From Sesamum alatum (taxonomy: Eukaryota; Streptophyta; Magnoliopsida; Lamiales; Pedaliaceae): a DNA stretch of 64,000 nucleotides. Shown here piece after piece: positions 22,007 to 33,099 of the stretch (the first letter of the stretch is position 1; the number at the start of each line of letters is the position of its first letter). The stretch covers positions 49,907,115 through 49,971,114 of the forward strand of contig JACGWO010000002.1 of NCBI GenBank assembly GCA_034509735.1, in the 5' to 3' direction. The notes under the pieces are model-generated. The model was not told the origin of the DNA, searched no databases, and saw only the letters and a list, made by a program, of their open reading frames with translations. The position numbers and the translations under genes are program-made.

Positions 22007-23995
22007 GAAGGTGATTTTTGAGGAAGTTGAGAAATTATGCAGTTTTAATTTCTCGCGAATGATTGCTTTTTTGTGGTTTCATGATGTTACTTGAGTTATT
22101 ATCACATTATAATGGATCTAGGAGTTATTAGTGGAAGTAGAAAGGGGAAAAGCATGCAGCCTCTGCCTCTAATTGGTATATAATTGGGCAAGTTGTATAT
22201 TTTCCTTACGCTATGTCCCAAATTTGCAATTAACCTCTGTTTTATCATGTTTTGAAGAGTTTATTTGTTAGGCTAAGGTTGGGATTTGATGTGCTCTTCT
22301 ATGGATGTTCTGGCTTTTCAAACTTGAAATTTGGCCCCTATAAAAGAACTCTAGGTTCTTACTGTTTCTTGTAACTAAATCTTGTTATACTTTTTGCAAT
22401 CCATAGGTCGATCATTGATGCCCTAGATATATTTACAGCTGCTTATTTCATTTTAAACATATCTCTGTTGCTTCTTCCAAATATACAAGCACTCAGAATA
22501 GATTTTCTATCATATTTCTATACTTGGAGTTCTGTTGGCCTGGATGCCCGACTGAAATTGTTTTCTCATTGTGCAATCTGTTTATCTCAATAATCTTGGA
22601 TTATGCGCAGCATGATGAACAAGTCAATGGCTTGTTTCTGCGGACATATAGTGGTTTGACAGTATGTATCTAGTCTAAAACTCTGGCGACTAGTGAGTTT
22701 GACGTTTCTATTCTACCTGCCAAAACATTATTGATTTCAAGTTGCATATTCTCTCACTTGTTAGCAAATAAGTGAGGGGAAAAAAGTTGTTGCACTTGTA
22801 TGGTGCGGATGCATGGAAGTATCAGACAATTTTCATAAGGATATTATGTATAACAAACTGATAGTTTATGCTAGAGGTAGCTATCTGTGTAAATAAATGT
22901 TACAATGCCATGGTTCCAAAGGGAAATCTTAGTCACTGTTGATCGATAATTCGGGCCAGAATGAGTATTGCATGCTGATCTTGGGACGAGCGAACAGTAT
23001 TGATATATATTGCCTACACCTTTAGATGTCCATTGCCAGTTGCAAAGACCAAGCTAGGTGTTGGTGTTTCCCATTTGATCAGCACCTTTAGTAGAGATTG
23101 CTGAGGAAGCAAATAGTTTCTGTCCAAGTTCCTCTTTTGATGACAAAGAAAGTAGGTCTGGCCTTTATGTGGGAAGATTATGATGTTGCCTACTCATTTC
23201 TCATATTGCTTCCTGATATCTAGATAATCTTTACTTATATGTTTTGTGTAAAAAACTTTGAAAAAAGAATTTTTTGGGACTTGTTCGTCCTCTGTAATAA
23301 AACATTTGGGTGAAAGACCTTTTCTCTGTTTCTTTTCATGTCCTGGTCTTTATCTAGCTGCTTAGTGCTTGGTATTCAGTTTGCTGTTTATAGTTGAGAG
23401 AATTTGCAATGCTTTATAATCTCATAAAGGTATATTTGTGACTTCCACCTGCAGGTGATCCAAATGCTCATTGTGTGTATGTATTCACTTGAAGCAGGAT
23501 TCTTATGTTTTCTTCTTCAAGAGTAGTTTTTTTTTTTTTTTTATCTGGGATGCTGAAGGTTTTTCATTAGCCTTCATGGTTCCGATATATTAGTCAGTAT
23601 TGTCTGGGAGCTTGAGGCCTGTGTTTGGTTTTGTTTGTACTTCTTGTTGTTTAGGTGTAATTTAGGAGTTGTTTGCTACAAAACATTTTCGTTAGCATTC
23701 ACGGTTCCAATATCATAGTCAGTGTTGTCTGGGAGCTTGAGGCTTGTGTTTGGTTTTGATTTTGATTTTGTACTCAATTGTTGTTTAGGTGTAATTTAGA
23801 AGTTGTTTCACGTTGAACCTGTGTGTATAGATGACTTTGCCTCTAAATCTAGAGAATGGTGATTCCTGTTTCATGATCTTTTATGTTTTTCCCTTTAGCC
23901 AACATATTTAGTATTTTTGTTGAGCTGGAGATAAGAATGGTTGTGGCTGTCAATTGATTCTGTACTCAAATAATGGTGTAGCAGATAGAAGATAA
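22007..23995 (+). other. CML13/14 3' region, about 2 kb, no CDS
   Basis: Less AT-rich than the surrounding spacers and T-rich on this strand, as in transcribed 3' UTR or intron sequence. An acceptor-like TTGGATTATGCGCAG ends near 22611. A long or alternatively spliced 3' UTR, or a non-coding RNA, is possible. No protein gene recognised. Confidence 0.3.
23561..23808 (+). repeat. 125-bp imperfect tandem duplication
   Basis: Copies from 23561 and 23686. Shared words are TGTCTGGGAGCTTGAGGC, GTGTTTGGTTTTG and TTGTTTAGGTGTAATTTAG. Confidence 0.8.
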
Positions 23996-24734
23996 TATAC
24001 CTTAATGGATCAGCCAATAATGCACCTGTGGTTGTCGGACTGCAACGGCCTGTGACGCCTGTCTCCAGCTCCCTCCACAGTGGCAAAGCAAAGATATATG
24101 GCTTTTCAAAATTGCTTAATTTTAGAAAAAGTTGATAAGAGATTAGGACGCTTAAGTTGGGAGTGTTGAGAAGTAATAATAATTCGGAAAAAATTGATTT
24201 GGAAGTGTTTGGCAAAATGGTTAGTGTATCATTGAACTCTCTAACTTGAGCCACTTCAATAAAAGAACTTGCATGGAAGTCTCTAACTTGAGCATAAATG
24301 AAAAATTTTTAACATCTATTTATAGTATCATTTGCACAAATAGATGGTAGAAATTAATTACATCATATGGTGGAGAGAGATTTTCTAGAATATTCTAAAC
24401 CATATTTCTATATTCTGCAAAACTTGTATAATATTCTAAAACATCTTTCAGAAAATTGTACAAAATTAAAATTTGAATTGGTTTAATTGGTTGGTGCAAT
24501 TTTAACGAGAAATCTTAAATCATGTTTAACCATGCAAAATAAATTATATAATAAAATTAGTACAAAACCCGTGTCAAGGCAAGAGAATTATTTTCAATTT
24601 AAATTGTGATTATAATAATAAATATTTCAAAATATATAGTTATAAAGTTGAACAAAAATTATCTATTTTTGTATCTTAATTCTAATAAAAATTATATAAA
24701 ATATAAATTTTCTTGAATTGAATGAGTTATCATT

Positions 24735-24875
24735 AATCTTTACCATGGCTAAAAGCCGTGGTAAATAAGTTTTTCATAGTGGAATAGATGGTTTTGCATC
24801 GATTTTATTTCACCGTAGTTAATAATAGCTATAAACCACGATTTTTAGCCATGGTCATTAAAAATGTAGCAAATA
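24735..24875. mobile_element. CACTA-like subterminal fragment
   Basis: ACCATGGCTAAAAGCCGTGG, TTTTCATAGTGGAA, GCATCGATTTTATTTCACCG and CCACGATTTTTAGCCATGG match, in the opposite orientation, the fragment at 32852-33099, which ends in a CACTACAAAAAA terminus. No terminus is preserved here. Confidence 0.5.
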
Positions 24876-25973
24876 AGTAAATAATGAAAGAAAGGTGCAA
24901 ATAATTTTTTCATAAAAACTAATAACATAAAAAAAAATTAATACCAATTAAATTATCGTAAAGTTTGTTTTGAAATATACTCTATAATTTTAATGCATTA
25001 TATCAATTGTGGAACACATATATATGAAAAATATTATATATAGATATATAAACAACAAGCAATTGTCCACCTAACGATTCATATAAGAGAGACAGCGAGA
25101 GATAAAATCATGATAGTATGTAGGCATATAAAAAAAATTAAAATATGAGATACATCATTATAATCTAATAAAACAAAAATTAGGATAAAATAATTTCTAA
25201 AAGGATGAATATAAACTTTATATTTTTAATATTGTACGGTATCTATTAATTGATATCGAATATATTTTTTGAATAAATGCACAATTATGTTAATTTTGTA
25301 ATTTTTAAACTTTTTTTATAATTATGTAATTAGTGTTAATTTTTTAACTAATTCCAAGTCCATAATAAATAAAAAGGGAGAAGATCAAAAATTTAATTTT
25401 ATTGAATGTATATCTCTTTATTCTTCTTTTAATAATTATAAATTTCTGTAAATTTTATCCATATTGATGCATTGTCGAAACAATAAATTCTTTGAACAAA
25501 ACGTAAATCAGCTCACACACGCAAAGCCCACGTAATTTACCGGATCTGACTCAGCAAATTAATCAATTTCCACACTCTATGCTTCACATTACTATCATTC
25601 AATAGACTCGTTCCCACATTTCAATACTGCAAATCAATAACCACAACAAGATGAATTCTTTGATCATTGACCCATGGTAGAATGGTGATTCCTTTCCATA
25701 TTTCACAACATGTACTTGAGAAAATGCATTGTGGCTCCAATTTGTTGTAGCTACCTTGAACAAACTTTAGTGCAATTAATCATCAGGCAAAACAGTTGTT
25801 CTTCGAAGGCCGGTTCACTTAGTTTTAGGCTTAAGCCAAATAATAAGTGTGCCTTGGAAAGTTCCTCAAACTGCTACTAATCATCCTTAGCATTTTGGCC
25901 TGCCTGATCATAATAACGAACGATGACTTGAAGCTCATTCCATTAACGATTCTTGTTTGCCTCTTGCGTCATG
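24876..25973. other. AT-rich spacer and APC10 3' flank
   Basis: No gene or clear repeat. The last few hundred bases probably hold the APC10 3' UTR. Confidence 0.5.
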
Positions 25974-26549
25974 TTACCTCAGTGTAGAGTAAGTAATGAA
26001 CTCAGTCGAAGTGAACTGAAATGGTTGATGTGGGATGGGATTAGGTCGAGGCCCATAAACTTTGATTTGGCGCACATGAGTATCCCTTCCATTTAGATGA
26101 TTAGACAAAACTGCGATTTGCAACATGAAAGTATTCACAAAAGTTTCCCTTGGGTCACTCCCAGACAATGATATGTACATCCAGCCAGTTGGTTTAGCAA
26201 GCTCCACTGCTTTTATCTCCTTCAAGTTGTGGAAACCATCGCCGGCGCGGATTGAGACCTTACTAGGTGTGTAGCTCTCATCAAGCTTGAAATCGACATA
26301 AACAACAACTAATTGAAGTTTAACTTTCTTCTGGAACTGGATATTCACTAGATGAGGCTGTGCACCATCTGACTGCCAGTATGTATCGAGATTGTCGTCG
26401 CGGAGCGAAGCGACACCGTTTCCGGGCTTGCAGGAGCTGACGCTCCAAGCTGCCTTCTTCCCCATCTCCCGGAGATCATCATCCACCACCAGCTGCTGGT
26501 TCCCTCCTGTCAACTTCCCTTCCTCCTCCCCCTCCGACGATTCCGCCAT
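25974..26549 (-). CDS. APC10: Anaphase-promoting complex subunit 10 (APC10/DOC1)
   Basis: Single coding exon, 191 residues, start ATG at 26547-26549 (the longer open frame upstream has no ATG). The DOC domain is almost unchanged from other plant APC10: [82 protein letters not shown], and a C-terminal tail ending STLR. APC10 works with the co-activator to bind D-box substrates of the APC/C ubiquitin ligase in mitosis. A 5' UTR intron is likely: donor CTG|GTGAGT (intron from 26786) to acceptor TTACAG (26601). The upstream exon and promoter are homologous to the uS10 gene (see 26852-28137). Confidence 0.95.
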   Translation of the reverse strand: MAESSEGEEEGKLTGGNQQLVVDDDLREMGKKAAWSVSSCKPGNGVASLRDDNLDTYWQSDGAQPHLVNIQFQKKVKLQLVVVYVDFKLDESYTPSKVSIRAGDGFHNLKEIKAVELAKPTGWMYISLSGSDPRETFVNTFMLQIAVLSNHLNGRDTHVRQIKVYGPRPNPIPHQPFQFTSTEFITYSTLR

Positions 26550-26851
26550 TTTGCACCGCAACAATTGATTTGGGTTTTAGGGCAATGATACGAGGCCTTA
26601 CTGTAAATTCACTCCTGTTACTAAAAATCAATTTAAGGTCGCCGAAACTCTTCAATACAACAAATATTCAGCCACTTCTCAGAAGAAGAAAAAAAATGTT
26701 GATAAAATCCAAATATTGTTCAAACACAGAACAACAAAAACAAAAACAATAAAAAAAAACACCACAACAGTTAAAAATCAACTCACCAGACAGCCAGATC
26801 TGAAGAATCCCCGCCTTCCTTCCCCTGTTCCAGTGCACTACTACAACACCG

Positions 26852-28137
26852 TTGAAGAGTGCGGCGGAGCTGGGAAAACCGAGCAGTTTCTGAGCTTCGC
26901 CGACTTCTTAGAGGAAACAGAAGCGCAGCGGATTTTAGATGGGTTTATAAACCCAGGCCTAGGGTTTTCTTTTTGGTTAATTGCGTCTACCTCCCCTGAA
27001 CTTACTACAATTATAAAAATATACACAATTACTTTTTTTTTTCCTCCTAAGTGACCCTTTTTTTTCTTTTTTCTTTTTTTGTGGTTGTGTAATATAAGAC
27101 TTCTTGCTATATAAATATGATTTTGTTTGAAAATAATACAAATTTTGGGTCTCATAACTTAAAAAATATGAATTTGTGTTGTATAAATATGTGTATATCT
27201 ATCTTGACAGTACTCTATTATTTCTTCATATCTATTCTTTAATTTGTAATTATATATACAATTAATATTTTGATAGTCGAATATATAGATAGATCTGTAC
27301 TTATCAAAAGAGAAAAAAAGATTTAAGTCTGATTTTTTCCAATTAAAATAAACATACAAACTTCTCTGGGGTTTATTCTAGTTATGAATACCATATTGTT
27401 ATTTAAAAAATTAGGATAAATCTCATTTTTTTTGTCCCCATATTAGCCTTAGTTCAATTTTGATTTCGATCATTACAAAAAAACTCAATTTCAGGATAAT
27501 ATCTTTCGATTTATCTCAATTTTGGTCTTAACGTCAAAACTTGACAGAAAACGTTAATTTCCGTTAAAATGAGACACGTGTGACGTGCCCCTCTCATGGT
27601 TCTTATACCTTGCGTATTTGAAAAAAAATCACATATTTGTAATCCAAATTTCTTCCCCAAATCCTTGCCATGTCCTTTGCAAAAAATCCTTGTAAGCCCC
27701 CTTTTTTTTTTTCGAATCTACCATCGAAGAAGTGAAAGAGCAGCAGATTGTTGCGAAAAGAACGAGCCTTCGAGACCCAAAGTTCAATGATTTTCCCTCA
27801 CCCGATTACTGTAAGTATTTCTCTTTTTGTTTTTTCGAAAAAGTTGATGTTTGCTGAAATTTGAAAAAAATATTATGTGAATTCATATTAAAGATGTTTT
27901 CTTACCATAATAACACGTGAGAAATCTATCTTTGGGTAGCAGTCGAATTACTTGTTGACTCTATTTTTTTCATAGATGGAAGCGGAATTTAGGTGAAGAA
28001 GGAAGAGAAAAAATCGTGTATGAGCCCTAATTTGTTATTTTTCCCACCTTTTCTGTCATACATGTATATATTTCCCCCAAATACAAATTATATGAGGGAA
28101 TGTGCATCATTTTAACAGAAGTTAATATTTTCCTTCA
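26852..28137 (-). repeat. Copy A of the uS10 upstream region, acting as APC10 promoter/5' UTR
   Basis: Reverse complement of about 39908-41179. Homology includes the telo-box (AAACCCTA, rc at 26960-26967), the TATA box (26944-26951), about 90 bases of leader, and most of a TIR element (27410-28137). It breaks inside the leader after CACTCTTCAA, 10 bases before the uS10 leader splice donor. From there the APC10-specific leader continues to the donor at 26787. Few differences from copy C are seen in the leader. Confidence 0.85.
27410..28137 (-). mobile_element. TIR element (MULE-like), one end truncated
   Basis: Copy of the complete element at 39784-40620, carried along in the duplicated block. 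The AATTTTGGTCTTAACGTCAAA arm is intact and the other arm stops near 28137, where a different repeat starts (TTCAATTTATCTAATTTAAA). Confidence 0.65.
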
Positions 28138-28235
28138 ATTTATCTAATTTAAATAAAAATAAAATTATTTGCTTAAAAGGTAAAATAAAATTCAAAGAGA
28201 CACAAAACTGTTTTAAAAAATTAATAAAATATAAA
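28138..28235 (-). repeat. Dispersed repeat (GTGTCTCTTTGAATTTTATT family)
   Basis: Reverse complement of 35475-35585, with a third, more diverged copy at about 35750-35850. Unclassified. Confidence 0.5.
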
Positions 28236-28525
28236 AAATATATATATAATTGTACAATGTAACAATGACTAATAATATCCTTACAACCTAGAAAGAAACT
28301 GAACCTTCCGAATGTGTATGTACAAGAAATTCATTGTCAGTAAAACCCAATTTGGAGAGGCACCAGAAATTTGGAAATAAGTAGTCCCCTCTCAGTCAAA
28401 AACCTTGACATTGATATGATGATTCAAAATCATCCAACATTACAAAGTTAGTTAAATAAATCGTATTGATTTGGTATAAGTAAACATTCAAAGCAAACAG
28501 TAAAACTGTTTGTTACATTTCCTTG

Positions 28526-30156
28526 TCATCCGTCGGTGAAACCTAGAAACCTGTTAATAAATTTAGCAACCGGTGTAGCATCACCAGGTTGATAAGCTAC
28601 AAGAGAATCCAAATCCATAGAAGAAATGATCTCGTAAAGTGTTTGGGGACGAGCACAGAACAAATGCTTTCTTTCCGCCAATTCTTCAGCCAGCTCGCTT
28701 TGATGATTGTCCATTAAATCCTCGTTAACTACCACGATGAGGGGTTTTCTCAGTCTCAACGTCTCAAATATGCTTCCTGAACCTGGATACAAAGCAAAAC
28801 TCAAGAATCTCAGGTTTATCTTCCTCTCCACCTCTTAGTTATCCCAAGAATGAAGAAACAACTACTTTGGAACTCAAAAGTTGGGGAATGGGCACGTGAT
28901 TCTTGAGCTTATTAGATACAGGAACAACTAAACACATTGACGATATACAGATCGTCCCTGAATGTGTTGGTTCCTGTTAAAATCCACAAAATGCAGGCAA
29001 TGGAATTACTACTGAGGAAAATCAACTACATAGTAATATATGGAAGAAGACAAAACCTAAAAAAGTAAATTTGGTATTAAGAAAACTTACACACCTGCAT
29101 GACTAATAACGAGAGATGCAGACTTCAAAAACTCAGCTATGCTTGACGAAAATGTGAAATAATCCACAGATAAGGACCCGTCTTCTCCAGTAGACTGAAA
29201 GTCCATGTCATCATATTAGTATTATAAACGATAGCATTGCTATCAGATATATAAACATGAAATAGAATCGATGCAGTACACTCTATCTGTGTTATTAACC
29301 ATATCTACACATGGTAGCAGTTTCCTCCGACATTATTACAGTTTTTTCAAGATGGCACATCCAAATAATTTTCTTAGAGATAAGCTGAACTCAGTCGTTA
29401 GGTATTAGGAAAATCATAGGGGCTTCGGATAAATAAATAAAAAAAATCATGCGTCTTAAGAAGAAAAAGGAAAGGAAAGAACCCAAGTAGCAAAACCTTA
29501 AGATTTCATCCACCCATGGTCAAAGAATTTCAGTAACTATATATGAATGAGCTTACAAGTAGAGAAAGAGCTAGCATGGAGATAAAAAGATACTTTGGAC
29601 AACTGGCTCTAAAGCATTAACCGTGGGCTTAAAATTTAAGAAATTGGGACGTGACCAGTCCTACCAATCCCAATTCAAATAAAGTTAATAATTTCACAGT
29701 GATGCAGCAGGATGAATTGGGCCTCAAAGCAAACATGATTTCAAAAGCTTATCTCCAAATATTTTCTCTATCGGTTACATCGTCATTGCTTACAGATCAA
29801 AGTTTCACGGACTATGAAATGTGCAACCCCTCTCTTTTCCTATTTTGCATTCGCTCCTCCAAGTGCATATTGCTGCCAAATTATATCTATCAAATTGAAT
29901 TATATGCAAGAAATCTGACACCATTTTCACATGAATTGATCAGTGGAACACATATACCATTCGAGCTTCAAATTACCTTTGTGGGGATGTAAGACCCTCG
30001 ACCCATTTGAATGACGAGGTGGGTATAGCCCTTCTTGAACAATGCTGCTCTAACCTCCTGAGTGTCTACAGCTCTAACCAAGGAATCGAAACAGGTTGTC
30101 CCAACAGTCACAAAGACTACCCGCTTTGACTTCAAACCATCATCAGCCTCACCCAT
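28526..30156 (-). CDS. ALG13: UDP-N-acetylglucosamine transferase subunit ALG13 homologue
   Basis: Three exons on the minus strand: 30156-29977, 29194-29095 and 28782-28526. All GT-AG, phases agree, product 178 residues (family about 175). Exon 1 has the glycosyltransferase-28 start VVFVTVGTTCFDSLVRAV and VIQMGRG. Exon 2 has DYFTFSSSIAEFLKSASLVISHAG. Exon 3 has SGSIFETLRLRKPLIVVVNEDLMDNHQ, the nucleotide-sugar site, and GDATPVAKFINRFLGF. With membrane partner ALG14 it adds the second GlcNAc to dolichol-PP-GlcNAc on the cytosolic face of the ER. The ATG at 30154-30156 is the first in frame; the upstream open codons lack ATG. A leader intron is likely, with donor CCG|GTAAAC at 30777 and acceptor TTTGCAG at 30238. 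Confidence 0.95.
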
Positions 30157-30879
30157 TCTGTCCTTCAACTTTCTAATTTCACTATCTTGGAACAATTAAC
30201 GACGAAAGGAAACAAACTTTCCAGGAAAATCAACACACTGCAAATGAGAACAAAAATTTTGGCAGCTTTAACCATACAATTTTTACTCAATTCAAGAAAA
30301 AGCAATCACGGAGAGGGTCTAGAAACTAAAGGCAAATATAAACAACTGCGCAGTCCACTGAACCTCACATACCAGAAAAACAAGTAAGCAAGATCAGAAA
30401 TTTTGGACACCAGTTGTCTACAAAGAGTCAGACAAAGATCACGAGTTGTACCGCAACTCAGAAGAAACAACAGAAACCTTTCCTCCTAAAAATAACTCCA
30501 TCTACTAAACTCAAATTGAGGTTAAAAACAAAATACATATATATTAGATGCAAAACCCCTTAATACAATAAACTTGAAACTTCATGATAGTAAAAGAAAT
30601 CTTCGGAAAACATTCAATCTTGACTGCAATTCCATCAAAAAATTCAAGAAAAACTCAGGATTCAAGTACATGCTTCTAAAAGGGCATTAAATGCCATCGC
30701 CAGATCTTATATACCCAAGACGAATTCCAACCAACTGAAAGTCCAGTAAAACCAGACACAAACAGATGGAGGTTTACCGGAGTCACTGAAATTCAGATGG
30801 ATCAGAGGATGAACTTGGTTCTCCCCTGGGGACGAGAGTTGTCGGAAACCAACGGCCGAAAACCCGCTTTTCTCACTTC

Positions 30880-31020
30880 TACAGAAAGCGTCACTTGGAC
30901 GTTGGACGGATCGAATTACTTTGTGATGGGCTTGCTTAGACTACCCTCTTGGATCCCAAAAGCCCATATCACATTTTCTAGTTGGGCCGAATATGGGCCT
31001 TAAACATACACCGAGGCCCG
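30880..31020 (-). promoter_or_regulatory. ALG13 promoter with site II-type motifs
   Basis: Several TGGGCY/RGCCCA words (GATGGGCTTG, AAAGCCCATA, GTTGGGCCG, ATGGGCCTT) cluster upstream of the probable ALG13 leader. These TCP-bound site II elements are typical of plant housekeeping genes. Confidence 0.5.
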
Positions 31021-31455
31021 GAGCAGTAGTACGAAACTCTCCCAGCATTACTGTACATAATTAAAATAATATATATATATTATGATATGTGATTTATTAT
31101 ATCATTCAATACATTTAAATTCATAAGCTAATTCAATATATCAATACTTCAATTTAACAAATACATTCAAATAAAAAAAAAATATATCATAATGGTAGAT
31201 ATACATATACTCACATTTGTGAAACTCAAATTTATAATTTTTTAATTATGAAGCCTCGACCTTGCCTCGTTGCCAAAGGAATATGTTAATTATGAAACAA
31301 TAATTAGTGAATTTGGAGGAAGTAGGTAGGTCGTCATAATCTCCGACAACATCGTAAAATGTAATTGGCTAAAAATTTTGACACAGCTTTGACGAATACA
31401 TTCATCTCTACTCAATTCTCAATGCATTACTCAAAGTGTTCAACTATTAAATAAA
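31021..31455. other. AT-rich spacer
   Basis: No gene or recognised repeat apart from a short (AT)n run near 31070. Confidence 0.5.
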
Positions 31456-31690
31456 GGTGTTAAATGCAATTTCCCTCTCTGATATAGAAAATAAGTAAAA
31501 AAATCTTCTATAAAAATGAACAATAAATTATCCTCTATATTTTAAAAAATAAAAGAAATTACCCCCCATTAACAGTTTAGATAGAGGGATAATTTGCTTC
31601 ATTTCCAAAATACAAGAGTAATTTACTATTTTTTTATGGGAAGTTTTTTGCTCATTTATCATATTACATGGGGTAAATTGTATTTTTTCC
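31456..31690. mobile_element. Short palindromic MITE (GGTTAAATGCAATTTNCC family)
   Basis: Ends GGTGTTAAATGCAATTTCCC and GGGTAAATTGTATTTTTTCC; the arms share GAGCAAAAAACTTCC-like and AATTATCCCTCTAT words. A relative is at 61165-61397. Confidence 0.55.
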
Positions 31691-31698
31691 TTAAAAAA

Positions 31699-32851
31699 AA
31701 GTTTTGTCGACTAAACGGGGCAATTTAATCCACATCCCCTATAAGCTAAGACGGAATCAAACATACTCTATAGTCTGTTAAGTCGTCGTTAAATATACAA
31801 GTACACTTAGCAATCATTGTCCATAGATCATTGTTGCATATATAACTCAAATAAATCATCTATTTATACAAAACAGATGCATTAAACAAAATTGATAAAC
31901 TCTGCATCACTGAAAACAAAAATTTCTAGCTCAACACACCAAAGCGAGGATGATCAAAAACATAAAGAGTACAACATTGATGAAGACAATAACATAAAAT
32001 TCTTAATCTACACTTTCTAGCTCAACAGACCACAATGTTCATCTTGCATGATCCAAACTAACCAATTTTCCATTAACAAAGCTTACTAGGTAATGTTCAT
32101 AGCGATTATGATCAAACGCAATACAGCATAGCAATGCTAGAAAAAAACAGCAAAAAATCCTCAATGTGCAATTTTCTCTAATCTCTAAGCATCAAAACGA
32201 TATTAAGATTAAAAGATCAATATATAACTAGAGAACATCCAATGCTATTAAGATTAAAAGGGTCGACCTTTTTCGAGATTCTTGACGTTCTTGGAGGACA
32301 AAGTGATACGGATCTTGTGAATCTGCTCTTGGGACTCCTCCAACCCCGGTTTTCGTCGGCTTCATAGCTGCGTACGCCATTCTTTTTCCCTCAGCTTTTC
32401 TCTCTGCGAAAAACTGACACACAAAGCACACTGTCAATCAAAAAGCAAATCATTCGCGAACCCCAACTTCAGAAACAGATTTTGGGGCTTTCAGAATATC
32501 ATCATCCGAGCGAGCTGTTGTTACCGGCGGCAATTTGAAGAGTGCGGCGGAGCTGGGAAAACCGAGCAGTTTCTGAGCTTCGACGACTTCTTAGAGAAAA
32601 CAGAAGCGCAGCGGATTTTAGATGGGTTTATAAACCCAGGCCTAGGGTTTTCTTTTTGGTTAATTGCGTCTACCTCCCCTGAACTTACTACAATTATAAA
32701 AATATACACAATTACTTTTTTTTTCTCCTAAGTGACCCTTTTTTTTTTCTTTTTTCTTTTTTTGTGGTTGTGTAATATAAGACTTCTTGCTATATAAATA
32801 TGATTTTGTTTGAAAATAATACGAATTTTGGATCTCATAACTTAAAAAATA
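31699..32851 (-). repeat. Copy B of the uS10 5' gene region (inverted)
   Basis: Reverse complement of about 40866-42013: promoter, TATA (32627-32634), leader with its splice donor, exon 1 and about 570 bases of intron 1. A 62-codon frame across the promoter/leader translates identically in B and C, so the copy is recent. One edge abuts a CACTA-like fragment (32852) and the other abuts the MITE ending at 31690. Confidence 0.9.
32268..32380 (-). pseudogene. uS10 (RPS20) exon-1 pseudogene copy
   Basis: Start ATG at 32378-32380 followed by [10 protein letters not shown] as in the intact gene, then one extra A in GACGAAAACCGG (GACGAAACCGG in the intact copy). Exon 1 is therefore 113 instead of 112 bases, and the frame shifts after residue 10. 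The GTCGAC donor is kept. Exons 2 and 3 are absent, because the duplication ends inside intron 1. With an intact TATA and telo-box it could still be transcribed leftward. Confidence 0.9.
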
Positions 32852-33099
32852 TGGCTATGGCTAAAAACCATGGTAAATAACTATTATTAATTACGGTTAA
32901 GTAAAATCGATGCAAAAACTAGCTTTTCCACCATGAAAAACTTATTGCCACGACTTTTAGCCGTCGTAAAAATTTAGCCACCCTCGCAAAAACCACGACC
33001 GACAACCGTTGTGTGGCCGTGGTCAATGATTATTCGTTACAATTATTTGGTATTAACCATGGCAATTAGCCATGGTTAAATGTCATATTTTTTGTAGTG
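32852..33099 (-). mobile_element. CACTA-like transposon end
   Basis: Read on the minus strand from 33099 it begins CACTACAAAAAATATGACAT, the typical plant CACTA terminus. Subterminal repeats follow, built on ACCATGG and its complement (AACCATGGCTAATTGCCATG and later copies). The far end is missing, cut where copy B begins. Confidence 0.65.

Noticed and set aside
30157..30195. Longer ALG13 N-terminus
   Set aside because: Starts at TTG, not ATG; family proteins start just before VVFVTVGTT.
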